A DNA stretch of 64,000 nucleotides from Lysobacterales bacterium (lineage in GTDB: Bacteria; Pseudomonadota; Gammaproteobacteria; Xanthomonadales; SZUA-5). The stretch spans positions 186,001-250,000 of the forward strand of contig JALHMH010000002.1 of the NCBI GenBank assembly GCA_022844165.1, given 5' to 3'. This document shows, one piece after another, positions 56,345 through 64,000 of this stretch (position 1 is its first letter; every line of letters starts with the position of its first letter). The notes beneath the pieces were generated by a model. That model did not search any database. It worked only from the letters and a program-made list of their open reading frames with translations, and was not told the DNA's origin. Position numbers and translations under genes: made by a program.

Positions 56345-58120
56345 ATGAACGACCGCTCCCGATTTGCTGGCGCCAGAACGCCGCCTTACAGCCTTGATGC
56401 CGAGCAGGCTGTGCTCGGTGCCTTGATGTTGTCCGACGAGGCCTATTTCAAAATCTCCGACAAGGTATCCAGCGAGGATTTCTATCGGCAGGACCACCGC
56501 ACGATTTTTCAGGCGATTTCGGCGCTGAAGGAGAAAGGCCAACCCTGCGATGCGGTGACGCTCGGCGAGTGGCTGGAACGCAACGAACTGGCCGAGAGCG
56601 CCGGTGGCATCGCCTACGTCATCGAACTGGCGAACAACACGCCGGGTAGCGCAAACATCGTTGCGTACGCGGAGATCGTGCGCGAGAAGGCGATCATGCG
56701 CCAGCTGATGGAGGCCGGCACCGAGATCGTTGACGGTGTGCTGGCGCCAGAAGGCCGCGGCAGCGAGGAGTTGCTGCAATCGGCCGAAAAGCTGGTGTTC
56801 GATATCGGTGAGCGCGGCAAGCGTGGACGGGGTACGTTTGTGCCAGTTTCCGAGGCGCTCAAAGAGGCGTATCGCACCATCGAGCATCGATATTCGAACA
56901 AAGGCACGTTGAGCGGTCTGGATACCGGTTTTGTCGACCTCAATCAGATGACCAACGGCCTGCAGCCAGGTGATCTGGTGATCGTTGCGGCACGTCCTTC
57001 GATGGGCAAAACATCGTTCGCGATGAACATTGCCGAACACGCAGCCATTCAAAGCGGCCAGCCGGTGGCCATCTTCAGTATGGAAATGCCAACCGCGCAG
57101 CTCGCGCTGCGCATGATTTCGTCATTGGGCCGCATCGATCAGCGGCGGTTGCGCAATGGCGATCTGGCCGACGAAGACTGGCCTCGCGTGACCAGTGCCA
57201 TTACGCTTTTGACCGGCGCACGGATTTTCATCGACGATACTGCCGGGCTCTCGCCATCGGAGCTGCGTGCGCGCACGCGGCGGCTGAAACGCGAGCACGG
57301 GCTGGGACTCATCGTCATCGACTACATGCAGCTGATGCAGGTGCCCGGAACACGCGAGAATCGCGCCACAGAGATCAGCGAAATCTCGCGTAATCTGAAA
57401 GCGATTGCCAAAGAGATGAACGTGCCGGTGATTGCTTTGAGTCAGCTGAACCGCTCGCTGGAACAACGAAACGACAAACGCCCGATCATGGCCGATCTGC
57501 GCGAGTGCGTGACCGGCGATACGCTTGTGGTGCTGAGCGACGGCCGGCGCATTCCGGTCGCCTCGTTGGTTGGCAAGAAACCGCGGGTCATGTGCATCGA
57601 CGCCGAGCGCACCATCGGCAGCGCGCGCGCCGAGGAGGTATACGCCGTCGGCAAACAGCCCACGCTCGTGATTGCAACCGACGCTGGCGTCACCTTGCGC
57701 GCCAGCGCAGGTCATCGCGTACTGACCGCAGAGGGCTGGAGCACCGCAGGCGAGTTGCAGATTGGCAATCGCCTGGCGTTCTGCCGGCAGTCGTTGCACG
57801 CTTGGAATTGCGAATTCGCGCACATCACCGGCATCGCCAAAGGCGGTGTCGAAACGGTGTACGACTTGAGTGTACCTGGGCCGGAGAACTGGCTGGCCGA
57901 TGGCATCGTGTGCCACAACTCCGGTGCGATCGAGCAAGACGCCGATCTGATCTGTTTCATTTATCGCGACGAGTACTACCATCAGGACTCGGCAAAAAAA
58001 GGTATCGCCGAAATCATCATCGCCAAGCACCGAAATGGGCCGACGGGCAGTCTGGATCTTTGGTTCCGCGGCCAGTTCACGCGTTTCGATTCGATTGCGC
58101 GCGAAAGCGCGTTCGACTGA
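56345..58120 (+). CDS. dnaB: Replicative DNA helicase containing a mini-intein
   Basis: DnaB unwinds DNA at the replication fork. The precursor is 591 residues; removal of an intein (residues 388-525) leaves 453, the normal DnaB length. The N-terminal primase-interaction domain begins SLDAEQAVLGALMLS. The RecA-type domain has the P-loop AARPSMGKTSFAMN, Walker B LIVIDYMQLMQ and, after the intein, SGAIEQDADLICFIYRDEYY. I chose the ATG at 56345; the frame stays open upstream but with non-family sequence overlapping the transporter gene. Confidence 0.97.
   Translation: MNDRSRFAGARTPPYSLDAEQAVLGALMLSDEAYFKISDKVSSEDFYRQDHRTIFQAISALKEKGQPCDAVTLGEWLERNELAESAGGIAYVIELANNTPGSANIVAYAEIVREKAIMRQLMEAGTEIVDGVLAPEGRGSEELLQSAEKLVFDIGERGKRGRGTFVPVSEALKEAYRTIEHRYSNKGTLSGLDTGFVDLNQMTNGLQPGDLVIVAARPSMGKTSFAMNIAEHAAIQSGQPVAIFSMEMPTAQLALRMISSLGRIDQRRLRNGDLADEDWPRVTSAITLLTGARIFIDDTAGLSPSELRARTRRLKREHGLGLIVIDYMQLMQVPGTRENRATEISEISRNLKAIAKEMNVPVIALSQLNRSLEQRNDKRPIMADLRECVTGDTLVVLSDGRRIPVASLVGKKPRVMCIDAERTIGSARAEEVYAVGKQPTLVIATDAGVTLRASAGHRVLTAEGWSTAGELQIGNRLAFCRQSLHAWNCEFAHITGIAKGGVETVYDLSVPGPENWLADGIVCHNSGAIEQDADLICFIYRDEYYHQDSAKKGIAEIIIAKHRNGPTGSLDLWFRGQFTRFDSIARESAFD
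57506..57919 (+). other. DnaB mini-intein (138 aa, in-frame, no homing endonuclease)
   Basis: The insert begins with Cys (CVTGDTLVVLSDGRRI, block A) and ends with penultimate His and terminal Asn (GIVCHN), followed by Ser as the +1 residue (SGAIEQ). Block B is present as LRASAGHRVLTAEG with its histidine; block F is seen in VYDLSVPGPENWLADG. At 138 residues there is no room for an endonuclease domain. All class 1 splicing residues are in place, so self-splicing is likely. It splits the conserved DLRE/SGAIEQ of DnaB, in the segment following Walker B. Confidence 0.95.
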
Positions 58121-58129
58121 CCGGCCTCC

Positions 58130-60175
58130 ATGCCGCTGCGCATGAAACTGCTGTTGATCGCCTTGGTAGCGGCAGTGTTTCCGCTCGCCGGGTGGCGCTT
58201 CGTCGTACAGATGGAAGCCACTCTTCGCCAGAGCCTGGAACAATCGCTGCTGGCGAGTGCCCGCACGCTGGCGAGTGCGATGCCAGCGATCGATCCACAG
58301 CTGCACTCGGCGTTGGCGACACCGGCACTGCATGCACGGCCGATGAGCGTTGATGTAGCGGTTGACGGATTTGGTGATGACTGGGGCGCCTGGCATCGAT
58401 CGCCGGAATGGCTCGCTACGCGGCGGGATGGCTTGCCGGCACGAATCATGGTCGGTATCGGCCCAAGCGCCGTAAACTTGTGGCTCGACATCGACGACGC
58501 CACGCCCGTGCATGCCGGCGCAGACGGCTCTTTCAGTGACGGCGCCGATCGTATCCACATCAAGGTGCGTGACCGTTTCGGGTTGCGCCAATGGCTGCTG
58601 CCGCGCAGTGCAGGAGGCGATCTGAGCGCCGAGCCGATGCCCGGCGATGATGGACGTCAGCCCAGCTTTGCGTTACCCGCTGCAATGCGCGAAAGCGCCA
58701 GGGGTTATACGGTCGAGTTGCGCCTGCCAATTGCCGATCCTGGCCTGACGATTGCAATTGATGCGATCGACATGCCCCATCGAGGCGCCGATCTGCCGCG
58801 CGCGTGGGCCAGTACGACCAGCGATGGCAGCTTCCGTGCGCTCGCGACTTTATGGCAAGAGACGCCGTTGATTCGCAGCCTGATTCCCACCGGAACGCGC
58901 CTGCGTGTGATCGACCGGGCTGGCTATGCGCTGGCGCGCTCGGGCAGCCTGCGTCCCGGTAGCGATACGTCCGACGATAGCGATCAGAGCGTCCTGCGCT
59001 GGCTGCGTGCGGTGATTTACCGACGCCTGATGGCGCCCACTTTGGCCGAACCCGGTGGTTACGGCTTCAACGAGCTGCAACTGAGGGCGCCGCAAATTGA
59101 TGCCGCGCTGACCGGCACGCCGAGCATCGTCTGGCGACCTGCCGCCAGCGAAGCCAGCGTCATTCTCGCCGCTGCCGCGCCGATTTTGCTCGACGGCGAT
59201 GTCGTGGGTACTGTGTTGTTGGAGCAGACCTCCGACGCGCTGCTGCTTTGGACCAATCGTGCCCTTGGCAGTTTGCTGTTGGGTGGCTTGTTGACGATGA
59301 TTTTTGCCGCCGCGATCTTGTTCGGCTACGCCGGATATCTGTCGTTCCGAATTCGCAAGTTGCGCAATGCGACCGAAGCCGCGCTCAGTGCCGAAGGTCG
59401 CCTCGTCGGTAACTTCCCGCGTTCCAGTTCGGTCGACGAAATCGGTGATCTATCGCGCAGCTTCGCCAAACTGCTGGATCAGGTAGGCACTTACACCGAT
59501 TACTTGCGCACGCTCGGCAGCAAACTCTCGCACGAGCTGGCGACTCCGCTGGCGGTGGTCAAGTCTTCACTGGAGAACCTCGAACAGGAGCAACTGCCCG
59601 AGTCTGCGCGCGTGTACGCCGAGCGCGCGCGCTCCGGCGCCGAGCGGCTCGGTGTGTTATTGCGCAATCTGAGCCAGGCTTCGCGCATCGAAAGCGCCAT
59701 CGCCACGGCCGAGGCCGAGGACTTTGATTTGCGTCAGGCGGTGATCGGCGCCGCCGCTGGTTATCGCGATCTGGCCAGCGATCGGCGCTTGGATCTGGAT
59801 ATCCCCGAATCCCCGGTTCGCCTGTTCGGCGCACCTGAGCTGATCCATCAGGCCCTCGACAAGCTGGTCGACAATGCGCTTGGATTCACGCCGCCCGGTG
59901 GTTGGATCAAACTCTCGCTTGCCGTCACGCCCAATGCGATCGAATTGGCAGTGTCGAATAACGGACCGCCGTTGCCATCACGTCTGCAAGACAAGCTATT
60001 CGACTCGTTGATTTCGGTGCGCGATGGGCGTGTCTCTACCTCGCCACACCTGGGTCTGGGCCTGTACATCGTGCGCCTCGTGGCCGAGCTTCACCAGGGC
60101 GAAGCCGTCGCCAACAACATTGCCGATGGTGTCGAGTTTCGCATGCTGATGAAAGGCATGCAGCGCGGCCGGTAA
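58130..60175 (+). CDS. Membrane sensor histidine kinase with large periplasmic domain
   Basis: The 681-residue protein has a membrane helix at about 6-25, a periplasmic domain of about 350 residues, a second helix at about 379-402, a HAMP-like linker and a kinase core. The H-box is LGSKLSHELATPLAVVKSSL. The N-box region DKLVDNALGFTPPGG and the G-box SPHLGLGLYIVRL follow. The overall form recalls the 'proteobacterial dedicated sortase system' kinase family (TIGR03785), from memory only. No response regulator or sortase is in the window. It starts 9 bases after dnaB. Confidence 0.85.
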   Translation: MPLRMKLLLIALVAAVFPLAGWRFVVQMEATLRQSLEQSLLASARTLASAMPAIDPQLHSALATPALHARPMSVDVAVDGFGDDWGAWHRSPEWLATRRDGLPARIMVGIGPSAVNLWLDIDDATPVHAGADGSFSDGADRIHIKVRDRFGLRQWLLPRSAGGDLSAEPMPGDDGRQPSFALPAAMRESARGYTVELRLPIADPGLTIAIDAIDMPHRGADLPRAWASTTSDGSFRALATLWQETPLIRSLIPTGTRLRVIDRAGYALARSGSLRPGSDTSDDSDQSVLRWLRAVIYRRLMAPTLAEPGGYGFNELQLRAPQIDAALTGTPSIVWRPAASEASVILAAAAPILLDGDVVGTVLLEQTSDALLLWTNRALGSLLLGGLLTMIFAAAILFGYAGYLSFRIRKLRNATEAALSAEGRLVGNFPRSSSVDEIGDLSRSFAKLLDQVGTYTDYLRTLGSKLSHELATPLAVVKSSLENLEQEQLPESARVYAERARSGAERLGVLLRNLSQASRIESAIATAEAEDFDLRQAVIGAAAGYRDLASDRRLDLDIPESPVRLFGAPELIHQALDKLVDNALGFTPPGGWIKLSLAVTPNAIELAVSNNGPPLPSRLQDKLFDSLISVRDGRVSTSPHLGLGLYIVRLVAELHQGEAVANNIADGVEFRMLMKGMQRGR

Positions 60176-60421
60176 TTCCGGAACCGACCATTCGACATCA
60201 TACGAGAGCTTTGACAGATAGCCTCAGATGGCGTTGGCTCGAGAATTGCCATTCGTCGCGCTCGGGGGAGAGCACAACCACTCGAAGGGTCAGGCGGCGC
60301 TCGGCCAAACATCAGCAACCTTGCGTGCGAGCTCATCCCGAGCATGATCGCACTCCGATCAGGGCACTCGCGAAATGCAGGACGCGCTATCGTAGGCCGT
60401 CGCATCGCTTCGGCCAGGACC
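60176..60421. other. 246-bp gap between sensor kinase and ABC ATPase
   Basis: No gene seen. A TTGACA hexamer lies at 60211-60216 but no convincing -10 is at the right spacing. Confidence 0.3.
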
Positions 60422-61240
60422 ATGACCGACAACACCGCTAGCCGTCCGCACGTCGTTGAGTTCCGCAACGTCAGCAAAACTTACGGCGAAGGCACACGCG
60501 CCTACACGGCCATCAAGAACGTGAATTTTGTGGTCGAGGACCGACCGGATCACGGCGAATTCGTCGCCATTCTGGGTCCGTCTGGTTGCGGCAAATCGAC
60601 GGTTTTTCGCCTGATTGCCGGCCTGTCGCCCCAGCATCCGCCTAGTACCGGTCAGGTATTGGTATTCGGCAAACCGGTGAACGGTGCTGGTGCGGATCGC
60701 GGCATGGTGTTCCAGGATTACACCAGCTTCGACCACCTGCGCGTGATCGACAACATCGCCTTCGGATTGGAATGCCGGGGGGTGCCATTGACGGAGCGTC
60801 GCGATCAAGCGCGCTTGTGGATCGAGAAGATGGGGCTGAACCCCGCGACCGATGCGATGAAATTCCCGCACGAGTTGTCCGGCGGTATGCGTCAGCGTGT
60901 GGCCATCGCACGCACGCTGATCCTGCATCCGCGCATCATATTGATGGATGAACCCTTCGGTGCGCTCGATCCCGGCACGCGTTATGCGATGCAGGATTTG
61001 CTGGTGAAACTCTGGCGCGAACAACAAGCCACCGTGTTTTTCATCACCCACTCGATCGAAGAGGCGGTGTATCTGGGCGATCGCGTATTGATCATGTCGC
61101 GCGCGCCGGGCACCATTCTCCATGAGCTGCGGATGGAACACTCGACGCGTCCCGCCCGCGATGTGCAGCGCGAGCCGGCGTTTCTGGAGGCCGTGTTCAA
61201 GGTGCGCGACATCATCGAGCAGCTGGAGAAACCCGCATAA
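60422..61240 (+). CDS. ABC transporter ATP-binding protein, nitrate/sulfonate/taurine type
   Basis: The 272-residue ATPase has Walker A GPSGCGKST, Q-loop MVFQDYTSFDHLRV, signature LSGGMRQRVAIA, Walker B IILMDEPFGALDPG and H-loop FFITHSIEEA. It resembles the SsuB/TauB/NrtD branch. No permease or binding-protein gene is next to it, so partners must be elsewhere, or it serves another system. The ATG at 60422 gives a family-like start; the frame is open to 60344. Confidence 0.9.
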   Translation: MTDNTASRPHVVEFRNVSKTYGEGTRAYTAIKNVNFVVEDRPDHGEFVAILGPSGCGKSTVFRLIAGLSPQHPPSTGQVLVFGKPVNGAGADRGMVFQDYTSFDHLRVIDNIAFGLECRGVPLTERRDQARLWIEKMGLNPATDAMKFPHELSGGMRQRVAIARTLILHPRIILMDEPFGALDPGTRYAMQDLLVKLWREQQATVFFITHSIEEAVYLGDRVLIMSRAPGTILHELRMEHSTRPARDVQREPAFLEAVFKVRDIIEQLEKPA

Positions 61241-61271
61241 GGACAAAGCCGACAAGACACCTCAGAGCCAT

Positions 61272-61288
61272 TTGAATATCCTATTCAA
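61272..61288. terminator. Short AT-rich inverted repeat between convergent genes
   Basis: TTGAATA, loop TCC, TATTCAA form a perfect 7-bp stem in the 56-bp gap between the ABC ATPase and ATP-grasp genes. It may contribute to termination, but it is AT-rich and weak. Confidence 0.35.
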
Positions 61289-61296
61289 GCCGCTCC

Positions 61297-62148
61297 TCAG
61301 GTGCGTGCCAGCAGTGCATCGACAAAGCTTGCGACGGCCCGTTCGGCAGTGTGGAAAAACAGCGAGGGTTCCGTCAGTTCCAGCTCCAGCAATTGCGGCT
61401 CGCCCTGAGGGTTCTGCAACAAATCGACGCGCGCATACAAGGGCATAGCAAAGGGCAACGCTGCCAGCACCTTGGCACCCGTGGCTAACTCCTCGGCGCT
61501 CGGGGTCCGCGGTGTGATGTGCTCGGCAGCGAACAGCGCGCGCGTCGGCTCGCCGTTGGGTGTCAGCAACGGGCCTTTGCGGATCGCGTGCGAAAACACG
61601 CCGTTGAAGTACAACAGCGACGTTTCGCCCAGCGAGTCGACTCGATCCAGATAGGGCTGCACCAATACATCGCGTCCTTGCGCCAACAAGGCTTCGCCGT
61701 GGCGCATCGCACCAACGGGATCGCCAACAAAACGTCTGGCGCCCCGCGAACCGGCGCTGACGGCCGGCTTGACGACCAGTTCTCCTGCACCAGGCAGCGG
61801 CATCGGCTGACCCACACGTACCATTGTGGTGGGCACAATCGGAACCCCGTTGCTGGCCAGCTCGAGCAAATAGCCCTTGTGCGTATTCCAGGCGACCACC
61901 GGCAACGGGTTCTGCAGCGCCGTGCAGGCAGCGACACGGTCCGCCCAACGCAAGAATTCGGGCAGGCGGTCAGTGTAGTCCCAGGTCGATCGGATCAGGA
62001 CGCAGTGGAATTGCGCGAAGTCAATGTCCGGATCGTCCCAATCGACGATGCGGTGATCCATGCCACGGCTTGCCAACGCTGCCGAAAGTATCGGCATATC
62101 CTCGTCTTTGTCGCGCGCCTCACGCGCCGTAACCAACGCAAGCGTCAT
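61297..62148 (-). CDS. ATP-grasp ligase, DcsG-like
   Basis: The 283-residue protein has an ATP-grasp fold: IRSTWDYTDRLPEFL, an ATP-binding region ELVVKPAVSAGSRGARRF and a metal-binding end (LLELELTEPSLFF). ATG at 62148 has GAGGATT upstream. Many such proteins are auto-annotated as the D-cycloserine enzyme DcsG (O-ureido-serine cyclo-ligase); no other cycloserine genes are here, so its true substrate is unknown. It is convergent to the ABC ATPase and divergent from the SCO gene. Confidence 0.85.
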   Translation of the reverse strand: MTLALVTAREARDKDEDMPILSAALASRGMDHRIVDWDDPDIDFAQFHCVLIRSTWDYTDRLPEFLRWADRVAACTALQNPLPVVAWNTHKGYLLELASNGVPIVPTTMVRVGQPMPLPGAGELVVKPAVSAGSRGARRFVGDPVGAMRHGEALLAQGRDVLVQPYLDRVDSLGETSLLYFNGVFSHAIRKGPLLTPNGEPTRALFAAEHITPRTPSAEELATGAKVLAALPFAMPLYARVDLLQNPQGEPQLLELELTEPSLFFHTAERAVASFVDALLART

Positions 62149-62337
62149 GCCGCAATCCTCACCACTCGACCAAACCCGCGATGCACAATAGCGACTGCGC
62201 AGTGCGTTAAGAAGTCGCGCAGGCGATGCGCGCAGCTGACAACCAGTGCGTCGGGGCATTCATGCACGAGAACCAGGAGAGGCTCGGCGATACGTGGACG
62301 AATAAGGTTCATCGTTGCGCACCCTATACTCGCGCCC

Positions 62338-62994
62338 ATGAGCATGTTCGAGCGCCGCCTCCCGTATTTCATCATCGCGCTAGCCATTGTGGCTGGGATG
62401 GCGGGCTTCTGGGTGAGCAAAAATCTGTATGGGCCGGTGCCTCGTGGCGATGAGTTCCGCCAGCTTCGGGGCACTTTGCTCTATCCGGCGGCGCGTCGGC
62501 TGCCTGCGTTTTCGCTGACCAGCAGCCTGGGGACGACGGTGGATCCCGCGCAGTGGACAGGCGGCTGGCGGTTGGTGTTCTTTGGTTTCACGGCTTGTCC
62601 CGATGTGTGCCCAACGACCTTAGGGACACTCAAGGTGGCGATCGCGCGGGCTCGCGAGCAGGCGCCGCAGGCTCGATTCGACGTCAGCTTTGTGTCTGTC
62701 GATCCGGAACGCGATACGCTGGATAAGTTAGCGGCATACGTGGGTTTTTTCAGCCCCGACTTCGAATCGCTCACGGGCGACAAGGCGGCAATCGACGTGT
62801 TGGTGCGTGGCCTGTCCGCGATCTACGAAAAAGTTCCGACGGGCGATGGGCCATTCGACTACACGATCGACCACACTGCCTCGATTTTCGTGATCGGTCC
62901 GACCGGCGAACTGGTCGGTTTGATGCGGCCGCCGCACGATGCACAGAAGATCACCGCCGACCTTGTCGACCTTGCCCGAGGGACCGCCCCGTGA
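62338..62994 (+). CDS. SCO1/SenC family copper chaperone
   Basis: The 218-residue protein has one N-terminal membrane anchor (about 9-26) and a thioredoxin-fold periplasmic domain. Copper ligands are the CPDVC pair in TACPDVCPTTLG and the histidine in DYTIDHTASIFV. SCO proteins load the CuA site of cytochrome oxidase. No oxidase genes are in the window. Its stop overlaps the start of psd. Confidence 0.92.
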   Translation: MSMFERRLPYFIIALAIVAGMAGFWVSKNLYGPVPRGDEFRQLRGTLLYPAARRLPAFSLTSSLGTTVDPAQWTGGWRLVFFGFTACPDVCPTTLGTLKVAIARAREQAPQARFDVSFVSVDPERDTLDKLAAYVGFFSPDFESLTGDKAAIDVLVRGLSAIYEKVPTGDGPFDYTIDHTASIFVIGPTGELVGLMRPPHDAQKITADLVDLARGTAP

Positions 62995-63887
62995 TGCGCG
63001 ATCTTGCCACCGCCCTGCAGCTTTTGTTGCCGCATCGATTGTTGTCGCGTTTGGTGTACTACGCAACGCGTTGGCGATTTGGGCCATGGAAGGCTTTGCT
63101 GATCGGCACGTTAAAGAGCGCTTACGGAATACGGCTCGATGACGCGGTGATCAAAAACACCGCTGAGTTTGAACATTTCAATGCGTTTTTTACCCGTGAG
63201 CTCAGGCCGGATGCGCGCCCCATCGCCAACGGCGCCATCGTTAGTCCTGCAGATGGTAAAGTTTCGCAAGCCGGCCTGGTCCGCGAAGGCCGGATCGTCC
63301 AGGCCAAAGGCATCGATTTTTCAGTCGAAGAGTTGTTGGGTGACGCTGCAGAGGCCGCGTTGTACGACGGCGGCCGCTTTGCGACGATCTATTTGAGCCC
63401 ACGCGATTACCATCGCGTGCATATGCCTCTGGCCGGCACGTTGCGCCGTTCGACGCACATTCCTGGCCGCTTGTTCAGTGTCGCGCCGAAGATCGTCGAA
63501 TCGATCCCTCGCCTGTACGCCCGCAATGAACGCTTGTGCCTGCTGTTCGACACCGAATATGGTCCGATGGCACTGGTCTTTGTCGGTGCGATTTTCGTTT
63601 CCAGCATACAAACTGTGTTCGAAGGCGAAGTCACTCCGCCGTATGCTTCGCGCATCCGCCACCGCGACTTCGAACCCGAACGTGCGCCGCGCTTCGCGAC
63701 CGGGGAAGAAGTGGGTCGCTTCAACATGGGTTCGACGGTGGTCGTGTTACTGCCCAAAGATGCTCCTCCGTGGCTTGAGCTGAAATCAGAAGCGCCGATC
63801 AAAATGGGCGAAGCACTGAGCGTATCACTCGCGATGCTGTCCGTCGCCACTCGAGAACCCGAGCCATTCCCAGGGGAAATCGCATGA
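62994..63887 (+). CDS. psd: Phosphatidylserine decarboxylase proenzyme
   Basis: Psd makes phosphatidylethanolamine. The proenzyme cleaves itself between Gly and Ser in NMGSTVVVLL, giving the pyruvoyl alpha-subunit; the family motif is usually LGST, so Met here is a small departure. The catalytic dyad histidines lie in RDYHRVHMPLAG. Length is 297 residues from ATG 62994, which overlaps the SCO stop; a GTG three bases earlier is possible. It overlaps the next small gene by 4 bases. Confidence 0.95.
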   Translation: MRDLATALQLLLPHRLLSRLVYYATRWRFGPWKALLIGTLKSAYGIRLDDAVIKNTAEFEHFNAFFTRELRPDARPIANGAIVSPADGKVSQAGLVREGRIVQAKGIDFSVEELLGDAAEAALYDGGRFATIYLSPRDYHRVHMPLAGTLRRSTHIPGRLFSVAPKIVESIPRLYARNERLCLLFDTEYGPMALVFVGAIFVSSIQTVFEGEVTPPYASRIRHRDFEPERAPRFATGEEVGRFNMGSTVVVLLPKDAPPWLELKSEAPIKMGEALSVSLAMLSVATREPEPFPGEIA

Positions 63888-64000
63888 CCTTATGTCCCGT
63901 TGCACTTGCCGTCGGTTGTCAACGTTGCCCGATCTTCGCCGTGTGCCCGGCGAAGTCGATCATCGGCGATCAACCTAAGGCGCCTAAGAAAAAGACCGAT
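63884..64000 (+). CDS. Small cysteine-motif protein (3' end outside window)
   Basis: The frame opens at the ATG overlapping the psd stop and runs 39 codons to the window edge without a stop. The start MTLCPVALAVGCQRCPIFAV has cysteines at 4, 12, 15 and 21, a CX7CX2CX5C pattern, then a lysine-rich stretch. I recall small proteins of this kind in gammaproteobacteria but no function. The pattern could hold a metal or Fe-S cluster. Confidence 0.7.
   Translation, partial: MTLCPVALAVGCQRCPIFAVCPAKSIIGDQPKAPKKKTD

Noticed and set aside
57506..57919. Homing endonuclease domain inside the DnaB intein
   Set aside because: At 138 residues there is no room for one, and no LAGLIDADG-type motif is visible.
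57122..58591. 489-codon open frame antisense to dnaB and the sensor kinase
   Set aside because: It crosses two certain genes on the opposite strand and has no domain.
60211..60216. TTGACA as a promoter for the ABC ATPase
   Set aside because: No acceptable -10 hexamer lies 16-18 bases downstream.
61519..62337. Open extension upstream of the SCO gene
   Set aside because: It runs antisense through the ATP-grasp gene; the SCO protein begins naturally at 62338 with its membrane anchor.

Overview
This 64 kb window looks like chromosome from a GC-rich (roughly 60-65% by eye) gammaproteobacterium, probably in or near the Xanthomonadales/Lysobacterales. That placement is inferred from the ispH-lspA-ileS-ribF cluster, bamD, lolA and kdsB, a TIGR02999/ECF43-type sigma factor paired with a Ser/Thr kinase, and a TonB receptor with a 'GSRIRR' plug start. 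It is not a phylogeny. I found no rRNA, tRNA, CRISPR array, prophage, transposase or insertion sequence. Most of the window is housekeeping DNA with a few accessory islands.

Layout. 1-5.9 kb: the C-terminal end of an S9 peptidase converging on a leftward ribF-ileS-lspA-ispH cluster. 6-12.3 kb: phhA, a tiny entericidin-like lipoprotein, tsaC (Sua5 type), a typA-hslO operon and a LuxR-HTH/VOC fusion. 12.3-16.2 kb: an intergenic repeat, a kdsB gene fused to a low-molecular-weight tyrosine phosphatase, an uncharacterised protein, dusA and dtd. 16.3-20.8 kb: a neutral-lipid neighbourhood with a Marinobacter-type fatty acyl-CoA reductase, a phasin and a patatin-like lipase. 20.9-23 kb: a CysB-like LysR regulator behind a perfect palindrome, then a DUF2333 protein.

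23.3-31.2 kb is the most distinctive accessory block. An ECF sigma factor overlaps a membrane Ser/Thr kinase gene, followed by genes for small exported cysteine-rich proteins in visibly AT-richer DNA. A large TonB-dependent receptor is transcribed divergently. 31.4-43.8 kb: dnaE, a two-unit M16 peptidase, topA with a histone-H1-like tail, then leftward lolA, bamD, rluD and pgeF. 44-47.9 kb: a complete sulfate ABC importer operon (binding protein, cysT, cysW, cysA). 48-54.6 kb: miaA with an MFS-like transporter, then a histidine kinase / double-receiver / GGDEF-EAL signalling operon. 54.9-64 kb: a DASS-family transporter, dnaB interrupted by a 138-residue mini-intein, a sensor kinase, an orphan ABC ATPase, an ATP-grasp ligase, a SCO1-like copper protein, psd and the start of a small cysteine-motif protein.

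How parts work together. The CysB-like regulator at 21 kb is a plausible controller of the sulfate importer at 44-48 kb. BamD and LolA both serve outer-membrane biogenesis. The sigma/kinase pair resembles systems in which the kinase activates its ECF partner, so the cysteine-rich exported proteins and the divergent receptor are candidate targets. The least ordinary items are the dnaB mini-intein, the KdsB-phosphatase fusion, the cysteine-rich proteins beside the sigma/kinase pair, and a diverged two-copy intergenic repeat whose hairpin is preserved.
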